The notes below the pieces were generated by a model, which did no database searches, was not told the origin of the DNA, and saw nothing but the letters and a program-made list of their open reading frames with translations. 64,000 nt of DNA, taken from NCBI RefSeq assembly GCF_000381065.1, contig NZ_KB905858.1, positions 1-64,000 on the forward strand. The letters run 5' to 3'. Both the position numbers and the translations under genes were made by a program. This DNA comes from Propionispira raffinosivorans DSM 20765. GTDB taxonomy: Bacteria > Bacillota > Negativicutes > Selenomonadales > Selenomonadaceae. Shown here piece after piece: positions 1 to 8,352 of the stretch. Positions within the stretch are counted from its first letter, which is position 1; each line of letters begins with the position of its first letter.

Positions 1-132
1 CGCCAGATTGTTTTCTTGAGCCAACCGAATGATTTTGTTTACGGTTTTCTTTGAGGCACCGCAGCTATATGCGATGTTCTGTTGGCTGAATCCTAATACG
101 TGCAGGCGTAGGATTTCGCGATAGTGAGTCAT
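1..132 (-). CDS. IS21-family transposase (IstA), N-terminal part only
   Basis: Forty-four codons are visible before the window edge, starting at an ATG at 132 with GGAGG just upstream. The peptide begins MTHYREILRLH and continues with a helix-turn-helix region (LGFSQQNIAYSCGASKKTV). That is the typical N-terminus of IstA, the DNA-binding DDE transposase of IS21-type elements, which normally works with the ATPase IstB. IstB and the rest of IstA lie outside the window, so intactness cannot be judged. Family assignment rests on the N-terminal pattern only. Confidence 0.7.
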   Translation of the reverse strand, partial: MTHYREILRLHVLGFSQQNIAYSCGASKKTVNKIIRLAQENNLA

Positions 133-196
133 AGAAATAACCTCCATAAAAATGAATTTACACCGAATGGTGTATAACTCCATTATAGGTCGAATT

Positions 197-247
197 GGTT
201 TCCATGACCGGAATCGCGGTTTCCAATTTTCCGGTAGGCCGGTTTCC
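197..247. repeat. Three spaced GGTTTCC terminal repeats of the IS
   Basis: GGTTTCC occurs at 197, 218 and 241, about two helical turns apart, just outside the istA start. The regular spacing suggests transposase binding sites at the element end. Confidence 0.55.
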
Positions 248-270
248 TAAAGCCGGGCTGATGGTGTAGT

Positions 271-1797
271 TTGGACCATATTATTCAATCCTTGCGCATC
301 TTTCATAAATTTGCACTCTTACTTATCATATTAATGCTCAGCAGTACGTTACTTCAATTTATACTTTTCGATAAATTTGTTATGTCAAATCTTGATGATC
401 TAATATTATCTATCAATGAACGGGCTGCAAAAAATTTTGCCGTACAACTTTCTTCCACCTTGGAAAATATTGAATATACCTTAAAAAAAGCTGCAAATAC
501 CCCTGCTATTTGGCAAAATCAAAAAGAATTAGATCTCATGAATGAGATAACACCAAACATAACCGTCATGGCAGTTTTAGATTTACAGGGGAATTTCATA
601 AGAATTAGTGGAATACCCGATCTCCCCACTGTCAATCTAGCAAAACGAGATTTTTTTCAGGCAGCCCTTCAAGGTAAAACCTCCATTACCGACGTCTATA
701 TCAATACGGCTGGTTATCAAATCATCGCCATCGCAACACCTATTTTGCAAGAGGGCATAATTACAGGTGTGCTGATCGGTTCAATTCGTATCCATGAAAA
801 TAGTTTTCCCTTGGTTTTTGACAATACGATTTTTGGTCGTGATGGTTATATATCCGTTATTGACAAACAGGGTACTATTCTTTATCATCATCTAGCAGAA
901 CGAATCGGACAAAAATCATCTATATTTTCAATAATTTCAGATCAAAATGGTGCACTAATTCATACCAACCCGTTCGGGCAAGAAAATTACGTAGGTTATA
1001 GCAAGGTTCCAACATTAGACTGGCTGGTTACCGTCAATCTTCCTACTTCTGAATTAACTGGATTTCGTCAATTATTATTTTATCAAAATATGATATCAGC
1101 TATTATTATCACAATTATATTGATCACGATTGCAATCTATACAATTCGTCGGGTCACGGACCCTATTGAGCGTTTAATTTCAGCATTCGCATTAATCCGG
1201 CAGGGAAAATATAAAGGAATCAATACAACGGACTATGCCGGTGAATTTCATGAAATGATTCATGCCTATAATTCAACGATATCTATACTGCAAAAATTGC
1301 ATATTTCACTAAAAGAAAAATCGGAACTAGACAGTTTAACCAAAGCATATAATCGCCGTGCTTTTGACAGGTTAGCTAAAAAACTGGATCAAGAAATCCA
1401 ATCCCATGCAGTAGACCAAGTTGTTGTAATGATTTTAGATCTTGATTTTTTCAAAGAACTAAATAACTCGCAGGGGCATTCAAGCGGAGATGATACCTTG
1501 CAAAATTTCACTGAGCTATGCCAAGCTGTAGCCGGAATTAAGTCCGTCTTTCGTTTTGGTGGTGATGAATTTACGATTATTCTACGAAATGTCTCTCTAA
1601 CAGAGGCTCAGCATATTGCCGAAGAAATTCGGGCACTGTGCCAAAAAGCACTAGCTCCATGTACAACTAGTATTGGAATTGCAAGCTATCCTGAAAATGC
1701 TGCTACAATAAGAAATTTACTACTCGCAGCCGATAAAGCCTTGTACATCAGCAAAAAAAATAGAAACAGCATTACCATGGCTGATACACAAGCTTGA
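271..1797 (+). CDS. Membrane diguanylate cyclase, Cache-HAMP-GGDEF
   Basis: Predicted to make c-di-GMP from two GTP in response to an extracytoplasmic signal. Order of parts: TM segment at about residues 12-32, a Cache-type sensor domain to about 270, a second TM at about 273-294, HAMP to about 345, then a GGDEF domain with an intact RFGGDEF signature (GGDEF at 430-434) and the upstream LDLDFFKELNNSQGH metal/substrate motif. The RxxD inhibitory site that normally lies just before GGDEF is absent, so product inhibition is probably weak. The TTG start at 271 has no convincing ribosome binding site and may lie within the IS end, so the original start may have been lost or replaced. Confidence 0.85.
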   Translation: MDHIIQSLRIFHKFALLLIILMLSSTLLQFILFDKFVMSNLDDLILSINERAAKNFAVQLSSTLENIEYTLKKAANTPAIWQNQKELDLMNEITPNITVMAVLDLQGNFIRISGIPDLPTVNLAKRDFFQAALQGKTSITDVYINTAGYQIIAIATPILQEGIITGVLIGSIRIHENSFPLVFDNTIFGRDGYISVIDKQGTILYHHLAERIGQKSSIFSIISDQNGALIHTNPFGQENYVGYSKVPTLDWLVTVNLPTSELTGFRQLLFYQNMISAIIITIILITIAIYTIRRVTDPIERLISAFALIRQGKYKGINTTDYAGEFHEMIHAYNSTISILQKLHISLKEKSELDSLTKAYNRRAFDRLAKKLDQEIQSHAVDQVVVMILDLDFFKELNNSQGHSSGDDTLQNFTELCQAVAGIKSVFRFGGDEFTIILRNVSLTEAQHIAEEIRALCQKALAPCTTSIGIASYPENAATIRNLLLAADKALYISKKNRNSITMADTQA

Positions 1798-2007
1798 TGA
1801 TTATTAATCTCCATGCAACTACCCCAGCTTGATATAACAAAAGCTAATCTCCTCCATATTCATATCAATACTTCAAAAAACTTTATCATTAGCATCCATA
1901 TAAATTCATGAATTCCCCAGCAATCACATCAATGCTTTTTATAGTTTCATTATGTATTTATGTGTTTTTATGTACCATAGTCGACTAATCTACTGTTTAA
2001 CTTATAA

Positions 2008-2036
2008 TTGCAATTTAACAAAAAATAATATATTAT
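2008..2036 (+). promoter_or_regulatory. Promoter of the riboswitch-controlled transcript
   Basis: TTGCAA at 2008-2013 and TATTAT at 2031-2036 are 17 bp apart, with an overlapping TATAAT just downstream. This would start transcription near 2043, about 55 nt before the aptamer. The rest of the 1798-2007 gap is AT-rich with no gene that I can see. Confidence 0.5.
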
Positions 2037-2097
2037 AATTTAGTGAATAGAAATAATGATTAAAGCTCTGAAAGATTTTTTCTTTTTAAAATTTTTG

Positions 2098-2190
2098 TAT
2101 TATATATGGGCAAACTTGTTGAAAAACAAGGGCGCAAAACTATGGGTCTAAAGAAGTATTCCATGACTGCCAGGTTGCATAAGCGAATCG
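2098..2190 (+). ncRNA. c-di-GMP-I (GEMM-I) riboswitch aptamer
   Basis: The GEMM-I landmarks occur in order: GGGCAAAC near 2108, a P2 stem CTTGTT/AACAAG (2115-2120, 2125-2130) capped by a GAAA tetraloop, GGGCGCAAAAC at the P2 base, GGGTCTAAAG near 2144, a P3 stem ATGG/CCAT (2142-2145, 2161-2164), and GACTGCCAGGTTGC from 2165. This matches clostridial GEMM-I aptamers closely. It lies about 300 bp after a diguanylate cyclase gene and in front of the unknown gene at 2330. Confidence 0.93.
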
Positions 2191-2235
2191 TGTATAAAAT
2201 ATACCGATATCCTATGTACTGGCAGTATTTTTTTT
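2166..2235 (+). terminator. Riboswitch expression platform: intrinsic terminator
   Basis: ACTGCCAG (2166-2173), part of the aptamer's 3' strand, can pair with CTGGCAGT (2219-2226), immediately followed by eight T residues (2228-2235). A nested hairpin ATCG-GTATA/TATAC-CGAT sits in the loop. Aptamer folding and terminator share the same 5' strand, so c-di-GMP binding should prevent termination (an ON switch). The ON direction is an inference. Confidence 0.7.
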
Positions 2236-2329
2236 GTAAGAACAAAATAAATGTATACGAAAAAAATCGGTGAGCGATGTACGCACATTTAAAATGTAAA
2301 AATATTAACTGTAGAAATGGTTGTTAAAT

Positions 2330-2677
2330 ATGATTGAATTCTATCTTTCTTTTAATTTTAAAGAAGGCGGTGACAAGCATCCGCCCAAAATCGCTAATAC
2401 AATACGAAAATGTCTGTTTGACAATCAGATTATAACATCTGGAAGACAGTTTCATCTTTACGTAGATGCAGAAAGACATAATCTTGACAAGAATAAAAAT
2501 TGTCAAACCAAAGGATGCTTAACTAAATCAGTTCGCATGAACTTCTTATGTAAAGTTGATACAGCTCCTGATTTGCCTCCTTATGAATTAACTCTTCTCA
2601 ATTTATTACTAGAACCTGCTTTTAAAATTTTAAGCAAACAATGTGGACTGGATAATTTTAAAATAAGGAAAATATAA
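2330..2677 (+). CDS. Unknown protein under c-di-GMP riboswitch control
   Basis: A 115-residue open frame starts at an ATG at 2330; a TTG three codons earlier (2321) is in frame. I do not recognise the family. The product looks cytoplasmic, with no signal peptide or TM segment, and has several Cys/His residues, including C-x(4)-C spacing (NKNCQTKGCLTK). The ribosome binding site is weak. It is the only gene between the riboswitch and the convergent MFS gene, so it is the sole obvious target of the switch. A c-di-GMP effector or adaptor role is only a guess from that position. Confidence 0.55.
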   Translation: MIEFYLSFNFKEGGDKHPPKIANTIRKCLFDNQIITSGRQFHLYVDAERHNLDKNKNCQTKGCLTKSVRMNFLCKVDTAPDLPPYELTLLNLLLEPAFKILSKQCGLDNFKIRKI

Positions 2678-2788
2678 TCAAAATTTATCCGATGTAATAC
2701 ACCTATTGAAATATGAGGATGTTCAGGGGGGTTATCATTCACCCAGAGATAGTTGATAGTGTTCGGCTTATCCGATCATCTGATTCCC

Positions 2789-4066
2789 TCAAATAGAAAT
2801 TTTTTCATCTGCTCGCTTCTCGTTATCATGAATCCAACTAAAAAGCTCTTGTCGTTCACAAATAAATACGAAACCCAATAATCCAAACGCTGCTATTCCA
2901 CATAAAGGAAATCCCCAGACTCCGCCTAGATATTCCATCGCAGTTCCTGCATAAAAATTCCCCACAGGCGTAGATCCCTGATTAAGAAAAGAATATACAC
3001 TCATGACCCTGCCACGATGTTCACCATCAGCATTTAATTGAAAAATCGAATTTCCCATATTCATAAAAGCTAAATTCAAAAAACCGATACAGGCAATACA
3101 AAGAAAGGCTGCATTATAATCTGCAACAAAGACCATAAAAATTTGCAAAAGTGCGGTTGTACATAAACAAAACAGAAAAAATCTTTTTCCTACCCCTTTT
3201 TCGGCACGAAAAGCCATAAAAACTGCACCAATAAATGCACCAATTCCAGCTGCGCTCATCAAGCCAGTATAAGCCTCCGCCCCCATACCTAGTACACTTT
3301 TGGCAAAGACAGGAATAATAACTGCATTATTCATCGCAAAGGTACAAATAATTGCCATAAACATTATATTGATCATCAATGCTTTACTCTGCTTAATATA
3401 ACATAAACCTTCTTTAACTTCTTGGATAACCTTTTGTTTTTCCCGTATAACTTGCTGTGGTGAAACCTCAATATAAAACAAACTTAATAATACCGCAAAA
3501 AAGCTAATGGCGTTGATCGAAAAACAATACACGGTTCCAAAGTTCACCATCACAATTCCCGATAAAGCAGGCCCAATAATCTTTGCTAAATTCACAACTG
3601 TCGAGTTGAGTGACACGGCATTCATAATATCTCCCCTGCCAACAAGTTCAATAAAAAAAGACTGGCGTGCTGGCATATCAAAGGTTTGTGTCAGTCCTAA
3701 AAAAATGCTAAGCAGCAGAATATGCCAATATTGGAGCATATCAAAATAAGCTAAAAGAGTTAAAACAATCGCTTGAATCATCAAAGCAGATTGCGTCATC
3801 AATAAAATATTTCGTTTTGAAAAACGATCGACCAGAGCCCCCGCAAATAAAGTAAAAAGAAGGATCGGTGTAAATTGACAAACCCCGACCATACCTACCA
3901 TAAAAGGTGAATTCGTCATCGTATAGACAAGCCAGACCTGTGCTGTCCGCTGCATCCAAGTACCAATCAGGGAGATGCATTGTCCAAACCAAAAATAGCG
4001 GAATTCTTTATGCTTCAAAGAAGAAAAAACTCTTTGCAGAATTGGAATTAATTTATTTTTTAGCAA
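2789..4066 (-). CDS. MFS transporter, EntS-like (MFS_3) exporter
   Basis: A 425-residue protein with the hydrophobic pattern of 12 TM segments. Its N-terminal region (FRYFWFGQCISLIGTWMQ) is typical of the MFS_3/EntS group of proton-driven drug or siderophore exporters. The start is a TTG at 4066, chosen because AAAGGAG lies 9 nt upstream and no better ATG exists. It is transcribed alone toward the riboswitch target gene. The substrate cannot be told from sequence. Confidence 0.8.
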   Translation of the reverse strand: MLKNKLIPILQRVFSSLKHKEFRYFWFGQCISLIGTWMQRTAQVWLVYTMTNSPFMVGMVGVCQFTPILLFTLFAGALVDRFSKRNILLMTQSALMIQAIVLTLLAYFDMLQYWHILLLSIFLGLTQTFDMPARQSFFIELVGRGDIMNAVSLNSTVVNLAKIIGPALSGIVMVNFGTVYCFSINAISFFAVLLSLFYIEVSPQQVIREKQKVIQEVKEGLCYIKQSKALMINIMFMAIICTFAMNNAVIIPVFAKSVLGMGAEAYTGLMSAAGIGAFIGAVFMAFRAEKGVGKRFFLFCLCTTALLQIFMVFVADYNAAFLCIACIGFLNLAFMNMGNSIFQLNADGEHRGRVMSVYSFLNQGSTPVGNFYAGTAMEYLGGVWGFPLCGIAAFGLLGFVFICERQELFSWIHDNEKRADEKISI

Positions 4067-4203
4067 GCAGGATGCTCCTTTCTGGTATCTCTTTTCAGAT
4101 TACGAATATATCTGTATTGAAGTGTAACAAAAAATATATGTATTTGCATGAAAAGTCTTTCAGATTCACGTAGAATTGCGTTTACGGGATGACGTAAAAA
4201 TAA

Positions 4204-4232
4204 CCTGAGCTCTATTTTCTATAGAGCTCAGG
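4204..4232 (-). terminator. Hairpin terminator after the DUF4405 gene
   Basis: A perfect 12-bp stem CCTGAGCTCTAT/ATAGAGCTCAGG with a 5-nt loop. On the minus strand it is followed by TTATTTTTA. It lies 80 bp beyond the 3' end of the DUF4405 gene. Confidence 0.6.
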
Positions 4233-4312
4233 TCTTTCGTCGCCTCAAAAAAAGCTGTGTGGAACTGCACTGAAATTCGTCGCGAACCAGTTAATCGTTC
4301 ATATTGATTTGC

Positions 4313-4792
4313 TTATTGCATTTCTCTATGAGTTTGGTCCACCTGTTGCACGGCACGATTTTTTCCATCTCGCAATCGCTGTCCACCTCCAGGTCCACCC
4401 CAGCTTTCCTTGAATGACGTGCCCCAAGACATTATTTTATCCACCGGCGGCACATTAAAATAACTTGCTCCCATCAATACTAGTATAAATACAAGTGCTA
4501 ATATGGACTCGATATTCCATATTTTTTTCTGCCTGCCTAATAACAGATATCTCCACAAAACGGAACGATTATACCAAGCATGCAGTAAAGCTACTACTAA
4601 GAAACCCAAAGACAAAATCGTATGCAACCGAATATATTCCGTCTTAGAAATTCCCGCCAATGTCCACTGTAACTCACGAGCTACCCTGCTCGGCGGTACT
4701 ATATACAATACCAGACCAGTCAACACCATAAAAATAAACAAATACAAAGTCAATAGAGAAACAAGCTGTCGTGAAGATATTCCTTTAAACAT
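4313..4792 (-). CDS. DUF4405 membrane protein (cytochrome b-like)
   Basis: A 159-residue protein with three clear TM segments and two His-bearing helices (LHTILS and LLHAWYNR) that could ligate heme, as proposed for DUF4405/b561-like proteins. The C-terminal tail is soluble, Gly/Arg/Gln-rich (SWGGPGGGQRLRDG). The ATG at 4792 was chosen over an upstream in-frame one at 4828 because GGGGAGG sits directly in front of it. A role in membrane electron transfer follows from the family; partners are not visible nearby. Confidence 0.65.
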   Translation of the reverse strand: MFKGISSRQLVSLLTLYLFIFMVLTGLVLYIVPPSRVARELQWTLAGISKTEYIRLHTILSLGFLVVALLHAWYNRSVLWRYLLLGRQKKIWNIESILALVFILVLMGASYFNVPPVDKIMSWGTSFKESWGGPGGGQRLRDGKNRAVQQVDQTHREMQ

Positions 4793-4960
4793 GTTATCTA
4801 CCTCCCCTTCGTATGATTTAAGAACCATTAAAAATCTATTCTATCTTTTCCAAATATTTCACACACCTGTAAATAATAAACCACCAGCATAATTCTGGCA
4901 GCTTATATATTTTTATTCACTTGTACCATTAATGCGCCTTTGTAGAACAGGTGCTTAAAA

Positions 4961-5317
4961 CTACTTTTTTATCATATGTGCTGTTATAATGGTGTAACTA
5001 TAAGAATTTACTGTAATGATGCAATTATCTATATTCACATACCAATTTTTACCTTTTTTATTTGTAATCGAACTAGCCTTCTGTATCTTTTCTTTGCACC
5101 AATTGACGACTTCATCTGTTTCTAACGAAAGATTTCTTTTGATGCGTACAACTCCCAAATCGGTTGTATGCAGCTTATTTAAATTTAAAAGCAATTCATT
5201 TGCAGTAATAATATTCAACTCCCCGATCGTATTTTTGCAAAGTTCATGGATTTTGAACAGCCTTTTCCCTATTATATCAACTTTTTGCCATTCTTTCATG
5301 CCGTAATATAATGGCAT
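4961..5317 (-). CDS. DUF3781 family protein
   Basis: A 118-residue soluble protein. The segments LHTTDLGVVRIKRNL, VNWCKEKI, GKNWYVNIDNCIITVN and SYTIITAH match the small DUF3781 family, whose function is unknown. It may start at 5317 or at the internal ATG at 5299; neither has a strong ribosome binding site. It stands alone between a membrane protein and a sensor gene. Confidence 0.65.
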   Translation of the reverse strand: MPLYYGMKEWQKVDIIGKRLFKIHELCKNTIGELNIITANELLLNLNKLHTTDLGVVRIKRNLSLETDEVVNWCKEKIQKASSITNKKGKNWYVNIDNCIITVNSYSYTIITAHMIKK

Positions 5318-5634
5318 GAAAAAAACCGTCTAAAACGGTAAGCGGGTTCTTTTCAAATCAATAATTTAGAGGAGAGCAAACTCAACCACACATCAACTGT
5401 TTCTTTGTTTATAGTATAATACAAAAATATAATTTACAGCAATATTTAACTTTTTATCCTGCGATTCAAACTAATATTGCTACACGATATAGTGGGAGAT
5501 GAAAAAATTATTCGGAGAAAAGTAAATTATAGTGGTGTATTTCATCTTCTTTTCAATAAGATTGCATATAATAAATTTAAAGCGATATGGCTTAGAAGGA
5601 ATATGTTTCTAAAATCAAGGAGGTCCTTATCCAG
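5318..5634. other. Intergenic region upstream of the 4HB sensor gene
   Basis: AT-rich, with no open frame of note. TATAAT-like boxes occur at 5415-5420 and 5567-5572, but neither has a good -35 hexamer at 17 bp. A short ACCGT/ACGGT hairpin lies at 5327-5341. AAGGAGG at 5619-5625 is the ribosome binding site of the downstream gene. Confidence 0.4.
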
Positions 5635-6270
5635 ATGAAAGGATTTAAACAGTTACAAGCTAAGCAAAAACTGACGCTTTTAATTACTGTATTTATTTTT
5701 TCTATTATCGGTGTATCGATAACAGGAAATTTGGCTGTAAAGCAAGGTAATGCTCGAATGGATCAACTTTTCACCATAAATATGAAGCAAATGCAATCCG
5801 CTTATAAAAGCAAGGTATTATTACATGAAACTGTAGAAGATGTATATAGTTTAATGCTTACGACCGAAGACAGCGAAAATCAAAGAATCAAAAAGGATCT
5901 CATTGTAAAAAGAAAAGAGCTGGATGAAAATTTTTCAGCCTATGAGCAGCTATCATTAACAGCAACACAAATTAACGAAATGAACGCTTTGAAAGATGCT
6001 TTGCAGCAACTCCGCACTGCTGACAATCATATAATAGACCTGGCAACACAAAACAAGAAACAAGAATCATATGCGTTATATCAGAAAGAAACAGTACCTT
6101 TATTTAAGAACGTTCTGTCCGCTTTGGATAAGATTGCAAACGATTCTAATCAAGCTGCCACGGAAATGAATGAACTTGGCAAGACCGAAATGGTTAAATC
6201 TGTATGGACATCTATTATAATCACCTTAATTGCCACTTTATTAGGTGTAAATTGGTATATTAACTCTTAA
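5635..6270 (+). CDS. Orphan 4HB (4HB_MCP_1) sensor, no output domain
   Basis: A 211-residue protein that reads like the first third of a chemoreceptor: basic N-terminus, TM1 (about 13-33), an extracytoplasmic four-helix bundle of the 4HB_MCP_1 type (about 34-185), and TM2 (about 189-208). It then stops after NWYINS, just where a HAMP domain would start. A well-formed terminator follows within 20 nt, so the gene is a complete transcription unit, not an obvious frameshift. AAGGAGGT precedes the ATG. It may be a truncated receptor or a stand-alone sensor subunit. Confidence 0.75.
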   Translation: MKGFKQLQAKQKLTLLITVFIFSIIGVSITGNLAVKQGNARMDQLFTINMKQMQSAYKSKVLLHETVEDVYSLMLTTEDSENQRIKKDLIVKRKELDENFSAYEQLSLTATQINEMNALKDALQQLRTADNHIIDLATQNKKQESYALYQKETVPLFKNVLSALDKIANDSNQAATEMNELGKTEMVKSVWTSIIITLIATLLGVNWYINS

Positions 6271-6289
6271 ATCAATAAGACTAATAATG

Positions 6290-6320
6290 CCGTGTTTCTT
6301 CGCAGAGACACGGGTTTTAT
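6290..6320 (+). terminator. Terminator after the 4HB sensor gene
   Basis: A 10-bp stem CCGTGTTTCT/AGAGACACGG with one wobble pair and a 4-nt loop, followed by GTTTTATTATTTT. Confidence 0.75.
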
Positions 6321-6476
6321 TATTTTCATTAAAAGGTGTAAGTAACCCAGATTTCCCTCCTATATTTGGTAGATTTAGAAACAATTTTGGTGTATAATCA
6401 CAGCACAGGTTTCATTTTGTGTTTATGCTGACCGTATCATCCGTTTTTATAAGCTCAAAAGAAAGGAGGGAGCATT

Positions 6477-7781
6477 TTGAAACGAAAACCGTTTTTATTA
6501 AAAAAATTTTTCAAAGCAGAACCGTTTTTCATACTGAATAACATTTCTGCTTATGTTGCCTATATTGATGCCAATACTTTGCGCTATAAATTTGTTAATA
6601 ATGCATTTATTAAAGCTTATAATATCTCAAGAGAACAAATTATAGGTAAACATATGAATGAAATACTTTCAGAAAAGAACTATCAAAATGCTATCAAATA
6701 CATTTCAATCGTAAAAAAAGGAAAAATTGCCACATATGAATATTACTTTAATATGCATATTGGCAAGCGTTGGATTAAGGTAGAATATATACCTGAATTT
6801 GACATAAATAAAAAAGTTTGTTCTTTTATTGTTCTTGGATCTGATATTACCGATCGCAAAATAGCCGAAGAAAAATTGCAAAAAAGCGAAGCTCGTTACC
6901 GTTTTATGGTTGAGACTGCCAATGAAGGAATTCTAATTACTAGGCACGATTTGAAAATTATATTTGTTAATAATAAATTAGCATCTATGCTTGGCTATGA
7001 AATCAAAGAATTGATGGGACAACGTTTTAAAGATTTATTATTTGAAGAACATTTGGAAGATCTGAAAAGAAAAATATTGGAAAGAATACAAGGAAAAGAT
7101 GCAACCTATGATCAATATTTACGAAAAAAAGATGGTTCTAAACATTGGGTAACTATTTCTGTAAAAGCAATGATGGATAACAAAAATAATTATATGGGCT
7201 CCTTTATCATGCTGACCGATATTCATGCGAGAAAAGTGCTTGAAGAACAATTAAAAGCCGCCATAAAAAAGCTTGAAGTATTAAGTAATGTTGATGGATT
7301 GACCGATCTGGCAAATCGACGATATTTTGATAATACAGTATCTTTAGAATACGATAAATTAGCAAAACATGGAGAGCTATTATCTTTTATTATGATTGAT
7401 ATTGATTTTTTCAAGGGGTTAAATGACTATTATGGACATCTGGTTGGAGACGATTGCCTGAAACAAGTTGCAAAGGCTTTAGCTGGGAGTGTTTCCGATC
7501 CCACCCAGCTCATTGCGCGCTATGGCGGTGAGGAATTTATTTGTATGTTACCAAAAACAAATGAGAAGGACGCCGAAACCCTTGCTGAAAAAATGCGAAT
7601 TGCAGTTGAAAAGCTTCATATCTCTAACAAAGGGTCTAAAATCTCAACATATCTTACTGTCAGTCTAGGCGTTGTAACTATGCAGTGTTCCCCTGAACAA
7701 GAAGTAATAGAACTTATTAATCATGCAGATAAGGCACTTTATCGTGCGAAATCTACCGGACGTAATAGAGTTTGCACATAA
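6477..7781 (+). CDS. Cytoplasmic PAS-PAS-GGDEF diguanylate cyclase
   Basis: A 434-residue protein without TM segments: two PAS domains (about 20-130 and 140-255, both ending in ITDRK- or ARKVLEEQ-type linkers) and a GGDEF domain (about 270-432) with active-site GGEEF at 350-354 and the MIDIDFFKGLNDYYGH motif. It should synthesise c-di-GMP under control of small ligands or redox. The residues that align with the RxxD inhibitory site read DPTQ, so feedback inhibition is probably lost. The start is TTG at 6477, supported by GAAAGGAGGG 5-6 nt upstream. A strong terminator follows. Confidence 0.88.
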   Translation: MKRKPFLLKKFFKAEPFFILNNISAYVAYIDANTLRYKFVNNAFIKAYNISREQIIGKHMNEILSEKNYQNAIKYISIVKKGKIATYEYYFNMHIGKRWIKVEYIPEFDINKKVCSFIVLGSDITDRKIAEEKLQKSEARYRFMVETANEGILITRHDLKIIFVNNKLASMLGYEIKELMGQRFKDLLFEEHLEDLKRKILERIQGKDATYDQYLRKKDGSKHWVTISVKAMMDNKNNYMGSFIMLTDIHARKVLEEQLKAAIKKLEVLSNVDGLTDLANRRYFDNTVSLEYDKLAKHGELLSFIMIDIDFFKGLNDYYGHLVGDDCLKQVAKALAGSVSDPTQLIARYGGEEFICMLPKTNEKDAETLAEKMRIAVEKLHISNKGSKISTYLTVSLGVVTMQCSPEQEVIELINHADKALYRAKSTGRNRVCT

Positions 7782-7862
7782 ATTTATATAATCCATACAC
7801 GTGAATATGAAATCTAATACTTGCCTATTTACTAGCAAAATACACAATTATAAAGCAAAAAA

Positions 7863-7902
7863 GGGCTGATGCACATAATAAAACATGTGCATCAGCCCTT
7901 TT
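7863..7902. terminator. Bidirectional terminator
   Basis: GGGCTGATGCACAT pairs perfectly with ATGTGCATCAGCCC and is followed by TTTTT on the plus strand and preceded by AAAAAA. It separates the convergent PAS-GGDEF and DUF4260 genes. Confidence 0.9.
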
Positions 7903-7952
7903 TAAAACTATAAACTTAAAATTAGAAACGTATAGCTTTTTATTTTTTGTTA

Positions 7953-8306
7953 TTACACGTTTTGCATGTGATTATCTTTAAAGTCCGACCCATATTTCAG
8001 TCCAAACCCTAATGTACGATCCAATGAAATATGAGCGATCCATATGGTAGCAATCATCATGAAGGTCTGCTGTGCTGTATATAGACCATACACTAGCAAA
8101 ATCACAGGCAATACATACGTGTGTCCAATATTGTATATATATGCACCTAAAGTTTTATCTACAAAATAGCCAATCATAAAAATATCAGGCGCTAATAATA
8201 ATACTGCAAATACTATCCAATTAAACTGGCAAAAAGAATACCAATAGATACTACTTATTAAAATAACAGCATTTTCAGCTCTCAGAATAAATTTTATCAT
8301 CATCAC
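7953..8306 (-). CDS. DUF4260 family membrane protein
   Basis: A 117-residue protein with about three or four TM segments. NIGHTYVLPVILL, IWIAHISLDRTLGFGLKYGSDFKDNHM match the conserved core of DUF4260. It is found in many bacteria; function unknown. GGGATGG precedes tandem ATG codons. The gene is 46 bp downstream of the Mg2+ transporter gene and may be cotranscribed with it. Confidence 0.75.
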   Translation of the reverse strand: MMMIKFILRAENAVILISSIYWYSFCQFNWIVFAVLLLAPDIFMIGYFVDKTLGAYIYNIGHTYVLPVILLVYGLYTAQQTFMMIATIWIAHISLDRTLGFGLKYGSDFKDNHMQNV

Positions 8307-8352
8307 ACCATCCCTTGACTTTACTATAAGTACTTTTATTTAGAACGATTAT

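Larger units (their letters stand above)
1..278 (-). mobile_element. End of an IS21-family insertion sequence
   Basis: The 5' end of an istA gene is followed outward by three copies of GGTTTCC at 197-203, 218-224 and 241-247, spaced 21 and 23 bp and interleaved with CCGG motifs. Multiple short terminal repeats are characteristic of IS21-family ends, where they bind the transposase. The outer boundary is not certain. If the element ends in the usual CA on this strand, the first candidate after the repeats is at 277-278, which would place the boundary inside the start of the neighbouring GGDEF gene. Confidence 0.55.

Noticed and set aside
5635-6270. Full chemoreceptor broken by a sequencing frameshift
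   Set aside because: No HAMP or MCP signalling sequence follows in any frame before the terminator at 6290.
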